Assembly (NCBI GenBank): GCA_024516035.1
Contig: CM044955.1
Coordinates: 54,773,257 to 54,837,256, forward strand
Source: Bactericera cockerelli
Taxonomy: Eukaryota > Arthropoda > Insecta > Hemiptera > Triozidae
Direction: 5' to 3'
DNA: 64,000 nt
Made by a program: the position numbers and the translations under genes. Below are positions 58,101 to 64,000 of this stretch, piece after piece (within the stretch, counting starts at the first letter, position 1; every line of letters starts with the position of its first letter). The notes below the pieces were generated by a model. The model saw only the letters and a program-made list of their open reading frames with translations, was not told the DNA's origin and searched no databases.

Positions 58101-60593
58101 TCTGATATCGGTGATGAAGATCTGGAATGTGTTCCCCGAGGGCATGTTCCTCGACAATCTCGTGGAGGTTGCTAAGAAGGAGCTGGGCTGGGAGGTGGAC
58201 TACAAGCGAGAGGCAGAGTGCACCAAGTCCTTCAAGGCGCTTGTGGAGCCCTACCCGTACTACTTTGTGCCGTCTATTATCGATGAGCTGAGCACGGGCC
58301 AGATCCTGACCACGGAGCTGATAGAAGGCGTCCCGGTGGACCAGTGTGTGGAGCTGGACTATGCGTCCCGCCAGCACATCTGCAAGCTGGTCATGGAGCT
58401 GTGCCTGCGGGAGCTGTTCCAGTTCCGCTACATGCAGACGGATCCCAACTGGTCCAACTTCTTCTACAACAAGGACACCAAGCAGCTGATCCTGCTGGAC
58501 TTTGGCGCCACGCGGGCCTACTCCAAGGAGTTCATGGACCAGTACATCCAGGTGATCAAGGCGGGGGCGGATGGGGACAGGGGGACGGTCCTGCGGATCT
58601 CCCGCAGCATGGGATTCCTCACGGGCTACGAGAGCAAGGTGATGGAGGAGGCGCACGTGAACACGGTCATGATCCTCAGCGAGGTGTTCAGCGAGAAGAC
58701 CGGGGAGTTTGACTTTGGCGGCCAGGACACGACCAAGCGCATCACCGAGCTCGTGCCCACCATCCTCAACCACAGGCTCTGCCCTCCCCCCGAGGAGATC
58801 TACTCCCTGCACAGGAAGCTGTCGGGCGTGTTCCTGCTCTGCTCCAAGCTCAAGGTCAAGATGGCCTGCTACCCCATGCTCAAGGACGTGTATGATAACT
58901 ACAAGTTCTAGGTGTCTGTGTGCTGTCTATGCTAGAATTTAATAGGTAAATTTATTCGAAGAATAAAACAAGTTTTCAAAATAGACTGCAAGTAAAAAAA
59001 AATTTTTTTTACAAAAACGAACACAATATTACTTCCGATTTCTTATACATATTAGAAATTCATCGGAAGTGTGTTTATTTATTTATCAATTTATCTGATG
59101 TCTTCTAAACCGACGTATTTACATACATTGACCAGATTTTGCATACACATTTTTGAAACTTAGGAAAAGGTCAACGTTAGTTTTCAAATGTCTATAGCTC
59201 CAAGTTTGGCTTTTTGTCACTTTAACTGAAACCAACGTTTTAACCGAAATCGACGATTTTAACTGAAACCAACGTTATTTCCTAAGTGATCATCGCTTTG
59301 AACTCAAGTCAAGAGATATTACTGACCCTTGTGGCCCTAAAAAATGTCCAACGTAAATCAAAATAAGAGCATGTTTGATTACCTTTACGGGGGTTCTACC
59401 ATGCACTCGGTCGGAATAGTACCAGCTACCTGTGTACAGTGTGTACTCTCTCTTTACTCAGCTACTGTGAAGTACCAGAAGGTGTATTTCACACCAATAA
59501 ATGAGACTTTGTTTAGACTGTGAGAATAAAGGGATTTTTTAGTCTTATTCTTGAGGGATAAACAGAGTATTGTATTAACCTCACCGGATCTAGTTTGGAC
59601 CGCAAAATGCCAGACTCACGTGTTCGAAGGGAACACAAATTTTGTTAGATAATTCTGCCTCATCCGGGATCGAACTCACGGTATCTGGACCGCGGTCAGT
59701 AGTTGCACCATTTTCACCATGACCTTTTTTTATTTCGTAGCCATTATCTTCTGAAATGGTCGGGTGAAAAAGATTGTTATAGGCAATAACCCCGCCTATT
59801 AGTTAGGACATGTGTATTAATTTTATTTATGTAGTTTATATTTTCTTGTTTATATTGTTCTCAATTTTGTATTTTAATTTCTCATTATTTTTCTGTCCCG
59901 GTAGCTCAGTGGTAAAGGCGGCACTCTGTGAATCCAGAGGTTCCAGAGGTCGTGGGTTCGAAACCCAGCCGCTACATGACAAGTTATCCTCCCATTTATA
60001 TTTTTACCACATAATAAGATGTCTTGGGCTTACTGCTGGAATAATGGGACTTTAATAGTCTTAATCGGGCAGTATAAATAAGGCGATATTATTATTATTA
60101 TTTGTTTGTATATTTATATCCTATAATTAAAAAAAAATAGTAGTAATAATAGTAATAATAATAAAGGGTTGGGTGGAAGAGATTGCCACAGGCAATTACC
60201 CCGCCCTTTAGGTAGGACATAACTTCAACTTCATTCTCTTTTTTTTTCTTGTATATTTGCTCCATCTTTTTGTTTTTCTTTATATTTCATTGTATTCTAC
60301 TGTAGGTATATATTTTTTGTTCTACCTAATACTAATAATGCTTTCTATAATAATAATAATAATAATCTCCGTTCGTCCGTGTTGCAGGCAAGGTCCTCGT
60401 CCACTGTCTCATGGGCATCTCCCGCTCCGCCTCCTGCGTCCTCGCCTATCTCCTTCTCAAGCGGGCGCTGCGCCTCCCCGCCGCCCTGCGCCTCCTCAGA
60501 CAGACGCGGGACGTGCGCCCCAACTACGGCTTCCTGCGTCAGCTCGCCTATCTGGACCTCCAGCTGAACCGGACAGCCGCGGGCGGGGTCTAG
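47488..60593 (+). CDS. Dual-specificity phosphatase, DUSP3/DUSP13 type, 3 exons
   Basis: Coding exons 47488-47678, 48254-48477 and 60388-60593 join in frame (phase 2, then phase 1; GT-AG) to give 206 aa and TAG. It is a single-domain atypical DUSP: VYPNIFLSDG (strand near the substrate entrance), GVTHVVNAAKGK, a predicted general acid Asp114 in LELLDLPIANIS, and the signature HCLMGISRSA with Cys145 and Arg151. The helix ending RPNYGFLRQLAYLDLQL follows. Length and motif set match DUSP3 (VHR) and DUSP13-like enzymes, which remove phosphate from phospho-Tyr and phospho-Thr. The start ATG is chosen at MSVHTI; an in-frame ATG lies 30 bp upstream. Exons 1-2 are AT-rich and exon 3 is very GC-rich. 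Intron 2 is 11.9 kb and hosts COQ8. Confidence 0.9.
48636..48768 (-). mobile_element. tRNA-like SINE family G, copy 1
   Basis: In plus sense: GTGTTAATCAATTTTGTGAT, GTCACAACTACTCAAACTTG, GACTTGAACCACTGACCTCC and GCCGCCATATTGATCAAGCT. The complement carries a B-box-like GGTTCAAGTCCC. The same arrangement occurs at 63717-63850. Confidence 0.65.
48769..50740. other. Phosphatase intron 2, left part, no gene
   Basis: No coding sequence recognised. 49020-49085 is a minus fragment of LINE 3' end family E (TTCTTATGGCAATCTTTTCA, ACCCAACCC). 49640-49665 is a poly-A tract. 49840-49930 is a decayed SINE C tail. 50490-50640 holds inverted SINE D/B fragments (GGTAACCACAAGGCGAGGTT). Confidence 0.45.
50750..51083 (+). 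mobile_element. SINE family F, complete copy
   Basis: Head ATTAGCTCAGTGGTTATAAT (A box) and CCCGGGTTCGATCCCCAGAG (B box); body TTTGTAAAGGATACCTTCTG, GGGAAGTATTGTGTCACTTA, GGATGGGCAAGCTACAACAC and GTCTACAGTAGCTCCTGTTT; end GGCTGTGAAACACTCATCTT. Confidence 0.85.
51108..51285 (+). mobile_element. LINE 3' end, family E
   Basis: GTTGGGTGAAAGAGATTGCC, AACCCCGCCCTTTAGTTAGG, an AT-rich body and CCAATTAATAAAGTGCGTTA with an (ATA)n tail. Confidence 0.7.
51310..52538. mobile_element. TA-flanked MITE with repeated ACCGGGTAC motif
   Basis: Ends GGGGAAGGTCTGCCAAAACC and the complement of GGTTTTAGCAAACCTTCCCC; TA on both sides (51308-51309, 52539-52540). The word ACCGGGTAC (or its complement) recurs at both ends and internally near 51500-51560 and 52095-52165, at least nine times. 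No transposase frame. Lies in the phosphatase intron. Confidence 0.8.
52554..53612. mobile_element. Repeat element with CAGGGTGTCTAC ends
   Basis: Left end CAGGGTGTCTACTGGTCAGG, right end complement CAAGGTGTCTACTAAATGGT; TCACT lies on both outer sides. GTCAGGGAATTTT occurs three times in the left part and once near the right end. A hairpin copy ACTTTCCTTATCC..GGAAAGT is inside near 52930. Confidence 0.6.
53881..54110 (+). mobile_element. SINE related to family A, diverged
   Basis: GTCTTGGTGGCTCAGTGGTC (A box), GATTGCGAGTTCGAAATCCA (B box), then CTCCCATTTGGGATTTTGAA, TGAGCTTACTGCTGTAATAA and AAAGCGATAGGTATTATT follow the family A order with many changes. Confidence 0.7.
54111..55262. other. 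Phosphatase intron 2, AT-rich, with (TC)n microsatellite
   Basis: No gene seen. 55081-55166 is an almost pure CT/TC microsatellite of about 85 bp. Confidence 0.6.
55263..55478 (+). mobile_element. SINE family A, copy 5
   Basis: TGTCCTGGCAGCTCAGTGGT, GTTGTGGGTTCGAAACCGAG, CATGACAAGTTATCATCCCA, CTGCTGGAATAATGGGACTT and GTATAAATAAGGC. Confidence 0.85.
55479..56958. other. Upstream flank of COQ8 within the intron
   Basis: AT-rich, with a poly-A tract near 56012-56036. Two short local duplications: AAGGGCAAAATTAATAGACA (56233 and 56259) and CATGGTTTTCAATATACAAT / CATGGTTTTCAATGTACAAT (about 56 bp apart). No obvious exon or core promoter. Confidence 0.45.
56959..58911 (+). CDS. Coq8: COQ8 (ADCK3/4-type) atypical kinase, single exon, nested
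   Basis: 650 aa from ATG 56959 (MSGTYISDLKGVLKGL); the open frame extends 15 codons further without another ATG. UbiB-family atypical kinase/ATPase that supports coenzyme Q synthesis at the mitochondrial inner membrane, matrix side. Seen: the KxGQ signature helix (Lys283, Gln286) in RGAALKIGQILSIQD, ERVRQSADFMP, the Ala-rich nucleotide loop AAAS (344-347), VAMKIQYPGVAQ, MQTDPNWSNFFY, LLDFGATR (Asp514) and PPPEEIYSLHRKLSG. All catalytic features are present. The first 180 codons are AT-leaning; the catalytic part is strongly GC-rich. An AATAAA lies 50 bp after the stop. The gene has no intron and sits inside a phosphatase intron on the same strand, so a retroposed origin is possible. Confidence 0.95.
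   Translation: MSGTYISDLKGVLKGLQLVANAGIKHQSFECQQKWANSNFKALGGNLEQSFKSTSASPCSFLNADVFKEAAERSSVVLEGVKAFVFKETESHRDEEVGDHHSIEPQVHASQVQVEPGQTTTSQAQFTPVTYTNKIDSESLERIKQIPFMKGIDPKTNLDSIKAGYKKKMSQSKKKDAFAVVGEDVPRAPGAPKIVPKAKSKPQLNPVAKQRTVPSSRLGRMVSFGSLAAGLGVGTIAEVTRRSLGFGDSSLSVGSTLDSAFINPANAERIVNTLCKVRGAALKIGQILSIQDSNVISPELQKAFERVRQSADFMPQWQVEKVLVTELGPDWRSKLSSLDLKPFAAASIGQVHAGMLKDGTEVAMKIQYPGVAQGIESDIDNLISVMKIWNVFPEGMFLDNLVEVAKKELGWEVDYKREAECTKSFKALVEPYPYYFVPSIIDELSTGQILTTELIEGVPVDQCVELDYASRQHICKLVMELCLRELFQFRYMQTDPNWSNFFYNKDTKQLILLDFGATRAYSKEFMDQYIQVIKAGADGDRGTVLRISRSMGFLTGYESKVMEEAHVNTVMILSEVFSEKTGEFDFGGQDTTKRITELVPTILNHRLCPPPEEIYSLHRKLSGVFLLCSKLKVKMACYPMLKDVYDNYKF
58962..58967 (+). terminator. Candidate polyadenylation signal of COQ8
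   Basis: AATAAA, 51 bases after the COQ8 TAG, followed by an A-rich then T-rich stretch. Confidence 0.55.
59400..59722 (-). mobile_element. SINE family B, partial inverted copy with insertion
   Basis: CACTCGGTCGGAATAGTACC, CCTCACCGGATCTAGTTTGG, CCAGACTCACGTGTTCGAAG and GGGATCGAACTCACGGTATC are inverted SINE B pieces. A stretch near 59460-59570 does not belong to the family. Confidence 0.55.
59893..60106 (+). mobile_element. SINE family A, copy 6
   Basis: GTCCCGGTAGCTCAGTGGTA, GTCGTGGGTTCGAAACCCAG, CATGACAAGTTATCCTCCCA, GCTGGAATAATGGGACTTTA and GTATAAATAAGGCGATATTA with an (ATT)n tail. Confidence 0.9.
60163..60370 (+). mobile_element. LINE 3' end, family E, abutting phosphatase exon 3
   Basis: GGGTTGGGTGGAAGAGATTG, GCAATTACCCCGCCCTTTAG, AT-rich body and an (ATA)n tail that ends about 20 bp before the acceptor of exon 3 (60388). 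Confidence 0.7.
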
Positions 60594-60736
60594 ACGAGAG
60601 GCGTCGGTTGGGTGGAAGAGCTCATTCATGAGAACCCTGCCACAATAGGAAAGCCAAAAAAAGAAGAAGAAAAAAAAAAAAAAATAAAAAAAAAAAAGGC
60701 CAAACTATAGAACAGGATTAGATTTGATCTAAGTGG

Positions 60737-61080
60737 GGACACTCCGTGGCGTAATGGTTGTGACTACTGCCCGTTGTTCAGAGTTCCCGAGTTCAACTCC
60801 CCCGGTTGGTGCAGACTTTTCGAAGAAAATTCTGTCCCTTCCAACACACGTGAGGCTGGGGCATTTCCGGCCCTACCCAGGCTGGGTGAGGTTAATGTGT
60901 GGGTAGCTGGTACGATTCCCAGCGAATGGAGGGTAAAACCCCCGTCCTGACTATCCATCTCAATCAGGACGTTTAAAACCGAATAGAATCAACTGGTCGC
61001 AATAGATCTAATTAGGTCGCAGTGTTAATTGTAAGGGTTTCACTGAAAATCCTGCAACCAGGTTAGATAATAATAATAAA
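60737..61080 (+). mobile_element. SINE family B, copy 4
   Basis: TCCGTGGCGTAATGGTTGTG, GAGTTCAACTCCCCCGGTTG, CCCAGGCTGGGTGAGGTTAA, ACCCCCGTCCTGACTATCCA and CAACCAGGTTAGATAATAAT. Close to the 7757 copy. It is 140 bp beyond the phosphatase stop. Confidence 0.85.
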
Positions 61081-61525
61081 AGTGGACACTATCCCTTAAC
61101 TCGGGCTTCAGTGCGCAGTGATTGGTTGAAAACCTCGACTTGAAGGCGTGTCGGACTTAGATTAAATTTAGTTCTGTTTCATAATGTGGCCCAAAGTGGC
61201 GATTTTTATTTAGATTAACCAAGAAATATTTATTGTAAAATGTAGTGGTGGAATCGAGACGAGTTATGACACGAGTCTTCTTTTTTAGTTAAAGCGGTAC
61301 CAAAAAAATAAATATTTTTTCTAAATAATAATCGCCTCCTCTCATATATTCCATCAAATGGATTTTGTTTTTGAGTACTTCAAACCTACCACGACTGATG
61401 CGGGCATGAAATGGTACCGTGTTTGATCTGTGTAAACTCTGATGTAGCCAAACTGATCAACCCACCAGAATAAGGATAAATAATTACTAATTAAATCAGT
61501 TAGTAGTAATGTTGGATTCACTAAT

Positions 61526-61765
61526 GTGCACTGGGAGTCAAGTGGTTAAGGCACTAGTCTGGTTATTCAGGTAGCACAGGGATCCGTTGGTTCGAATCCC
61601 ACCCAGTGCATGAATTTTTTCTCATTAATTTGAGTTTGTGACCACATAATAATGAGACTCTGTGGGTTAGCTGGTAGAAAATGCTTTGAGCATTAACCTC
61701 GCTTGGTGGTTACCTTCCACTGAAGAGTGTTATTATTATATTATGATTATTATTATTGATTTTTT
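61526..61765 (+). mobile_element. SINE family D, complete copy
   Basis: GTGCACTGGGAGTCAAGTGG, TTAAGGCACTAGTCTGG, GGTTCGAATCCCACCCAGTG (B box), GACCACATAATAATGAGACT and CCTCGCTTGGTGGTTACCTT, with an ATT-rich tail. A tail fragment recurs at 62160-62215. Confidence 0.8.
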
Positions 61766-62502
61766 TTAAAGTCAAGCAAATTCCGTTCTGCTGGAAACTG
61801 ATGGGTTTTGGTTTCAATTCATCCCTAGTAACCATGAGAACGCCATGTTCTTCTGACTCTCCGTCCCGGCTCAGGCTGAGTGAGGTTTATGTGAGATGTT
61901 AGTCTGCGAAGTAATGCCTTGGCGGTTCCGAAGTAACCTGTACAAAAAAAGCTTGGATTTTGAATGTTGCGTAAAAAAAGGTCAATAATTATCTTTGCAT
62001 TTATTACACATTTACGTTAAACGCTGATGAAAAACAATACAATTTTTAGTACCTAGCCCTTTTTCCAGAAACACTTTCCACTCTGAAAATCCCTGAATCT
62101 CCATTTCAACCGTCACACGACTTACTCTAATTAACCCATCAAATTAACTTGCGTTCAATTGCTTTGAGCATTAACCTCGCCTGGTGGTTACATTCCACTA
62201 AAGAGTGTTATTATATTTATTTTTAAATTTATTTAAAACAGGATAACATATACAAGAAATATTATTATAGAAACGGATATTTGGTGTTTATGAAAGTGAA
62301 AGTGGTTTCTGGAATAACGGCCTAGTGAGTTCATTAGGCAAGTTATTGATTATTAAAAGTTCCATACCCGAAAGTCGTGGTATTTAAGATATGCATGCTA
62401 GTCACTATAATTTTACTACTGTTCTGGTACCACCCATCACGATTTTATTTATTTATTAAATATAACTTTTAAAATACATTTTAATATAACTTATAATTTA
62501 GT
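61766..62502. other. Intergenic, no gene
   Basis: AT-rich DNA. Only the SINE D tail fragment at 62160-62215 (TTGAGCATTAACCTCGCCTG) and short decayed SINE B-like text near 61870 are recognised. Confidence 0.4.
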
Positions 62503-62700
62503 TGTCACCATGGTCGAGTTGGATAGCGCACTCGGCTTGCACGCAGGAGACCCGGGTTCGATTGCCGGCGGGGTTTTTATTATTTCGGTTATTTACTTGC
62601 TTGTTGCCAAGTCCACTCATACCTCGCGAGGAAAAATGAGCATGTAGTTCTTACAAGCAATGGGTTTCTTAGCAAAATAGTGGTATTAAAGGTCTCGTTT
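62503..62700 (+). mobile_element. SINE family C, copy 7
   Basis: GTCACCATGGTCGAGTTGGA, TAGCGCACTCGGCTTGCACG, ACCCGGGTTCGATTGCCGGC (B box) and CTCATACCTCGCGAGGAAAA. Confidence 0.8.
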
Positions 62701-62764
62701 TGATGTTCTACTCTCTGAAGATGTGACATAAAAACAAAGAACTGGATATAAGACTTACATATAT

Positions 62765-63345
62765 ATAATAATAATAATAATAATAAGCCCTCTGACTCTC
62801 TGTACAGAACACGGGCCTCCTTTTTCGAGGTTTTAGTTTGTTTTCACAAATACATTACATAAACAAGATATTCACATTATTGTTACATAAATAAAGACGT
62901 ACATAATTGTATTTTAATATGATGTAACTTCTAGCATTTTACTAAAATAGGTAAAAATGCCGGTTTTTGTCTGCGAATTAACAGTTGACGTTTAGATTAG
63001 AGATCGAATTTGCGAACTTCAAAAGAGGGCCTTCATAACAGGGTTATAGGTATCTCGTAGAGACAACATTATCTAATGCATTTGAAAACTTGTATATTTA
63101 CTCCATGTAAATAAATGTGAAAATTTGAAAGATAAATGTAATTTCGGTATGATAAATTTCATCAGTATGCTGATTATTACTGTCGGTTGAATTTTGTTGG
63201 TGAAACCAAGCATAGGTCTTTTTTTTAACCTGTCTTCATTTATCTACATTCTATAACATTAGGTCATTTCCTATTTTTTTTTTTTTTTTTTTTTTTACTG
63301 GAAATTTACATGAATTTGTACATTTTCTAAGTGTTTATTAAATTT
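62765..63345. other. AT-rich flank, possible LINE 3' end
   Basis: (ATA)n followed by GCCCTCTGACTCTCTGTACA and ACACGGGCCTCCTTTTTCGA may be an inverted LINE tail. A poly-T tract lies near 63270-63296. No coding sequence. Confidence 0.35.
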
Positions 63346-63350
63346 ACTGC

Positions 63351-63608
63351 CAGGTGCGGCCGGTGCTAAGGAGCTGCGGAACTGGAGCACCCCCAGACGA
63401 AAAGAAAAAGAAACGAATTTCTCAATTCCTAGCTCGTACACAATGAAAATCATCACACATTCCTAGAATAATTATTGCATAATTATTATGATTGACATGG
63501 TAGACAAACTCAAACTATTTAGATACTGGAAGAGCGACTTTACAAATTCCATTTTAGACCGGTTTATGTGGCAGCACCCCTAAAACATTTTCCCACCGGC
63601 CGCGCCTA
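63351..63608. mobile_element. hAT-type MITE, relative of 11906-12251
   Basis: Ends CAGGTGCGGCCGGTG and the complement of TAGGCGCGGCCGGTG. The interior shares CTAAGGAGCTGCGGAACTG and GACCGGTTTATGTGGCAGCA with the other copy in inverted order. No clear target duplication. Confidence 0.7.
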
Positions 63609-63716
63609 CACGTCAGAAATTCTATCTCCGATTTTTTTTTTTTTTTCAATTACCTAGGTTTATTTAATTTTGCAATCGAATATGTAATATTGTTTATGCA
63701 ATTAAACTATCCTATT

Positions 63717-63850
63717 TGTGTTAATCAGTATCGTGATATCACAACTACTCAGTCTCACTCGGCAATTTTTTTTACAGAACTCGGGGCTCGAACCACCGAC
63801 CTCCACAAGTTCGCCGCCTTATCGATCAAGCTACTGAGGTCGGTTGCAAT
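63717..63850 (-). mobile_element. tRNA-like SINE family G, copy 2
   Basis: GTGTTAATCAGTATCGTGAT, ATCACAACTACTCAGTCTCA, GGGGCTCGAACCACCGACCT and GCCGCCTTATCGATCAAGCT. The complement has B box GGTGGTTCGAGCCCC. Confidence 0.7.
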
Positions 63851-63992
63851 TTTGTACTTAGCATTTTTGCTGTTGTATTTTTGTATGAAACGAAACGATA
63901 AGTCCGCCGCCTTATCAATCAAGCTACTGAGGTCGGTTGCAATTTTGTACTTAGCATTTTTGCTGTTGTATTTTTGTATGAAATGAAATACT
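63815..63992. repeat. Two tandem copies of an 88-bp unit
   Basis: GCCGCCTTATCGATCAAGCT ... TGTTGTATTTTTGTATGAAA is repeated from 63907 as GCCGCCTTATCAATCAAGCT ... TGTATGAAA. The unit starts in the SINE G head and runs into its flank. Confidence 0.8.
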
Positions 63993-64000
63993 GATCTGTT

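Noticed and set aside
57964..58812. 282-aa minus-strand open frame
   Set aside because: Antisense shadow of the GC-rich COQ8 coding region, with the Leu/Val/His-rich composition expected of a complement frame.
62503..62576. tRNA gene candidate with good B box
   Set aside because: Body matches SINE family C copies; no free tRNA structure ends there.

Overview
This is a eukaryotic nuclear window, most likely from an arthropod and plausibly an insect. The genes have short, phase-consistent GT-AG exons in long introns. The DNA between exons is AT-rich and crowded with tRNA-derived SINEs, non-LTR remnants, DNA-transposon MITEs and a DIRS element. I cannot name the species. The protein sequences fit animals, and the repeat mix would suit a large hemipteran-like genome, but that is inference.

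Five host genes can be rebuilt exon by exon. From left to right: (1) an RBM48-like RNA-binding protein on the minus strand (478-3117, 3 exons, 404 aa). (2) A LanC-like glutathione-binding protein (LANCL) on the plus strand (4821-15290, 8 exons, 412 aa), arranged head to head with RBM48. (3) CDK5 on the minus strand (18549-32559, 6 exons, 299 aa after allowing for a one-base insertion beside the DFG motif). (4) A small DUSP3/13-type dual-specificity phosphatase on the plus strand (47488-60593, 3 exons, 206 aa). (5) An intact single-exon COQ8/ADCK atypical kinase (56959-58911, 650 aa), nested on the same strand inside the 11.9-kb second intron of the phosphatase gene. No operon-like cooperation is suggested; these are independent housekeeping or signalling genes.

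The rest is mobile and repetitive DNA. Intron 4 of CDK5 (19991-29666) holds a large minisatellite whose units carry the 3' splice site and first codons of CDK5 exon 5. It is split by a full-length CR1/jockey-like LINE (about 20731-26247). A second minisatellite (18201-18576) is made of 34-bp copies of the last codons and stop of CDK5. Upstream of CDK5 lies a DIRS-type tyrosine-recombinase retrotransposon (about 33437-38830) with 181-bp inverted terminal repeats and an internal complementary region, inserted in a SINE. Further elements include a hAT with a perfect 8-bp target duplication, a piggyBac-like MITE full of 20-bp palindromes beside the RBM48 start, several TA-flanked MITEs, a Tigger remnant, a large foldback element and at least five tRNA-derived SINE families.

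The most unusual signal is the CDK5 locus: two unrelated minisatellites each seeded from an exon edge of the same gene, one of which places about two dozen decoy splice acceptors in front of the authentic exon.
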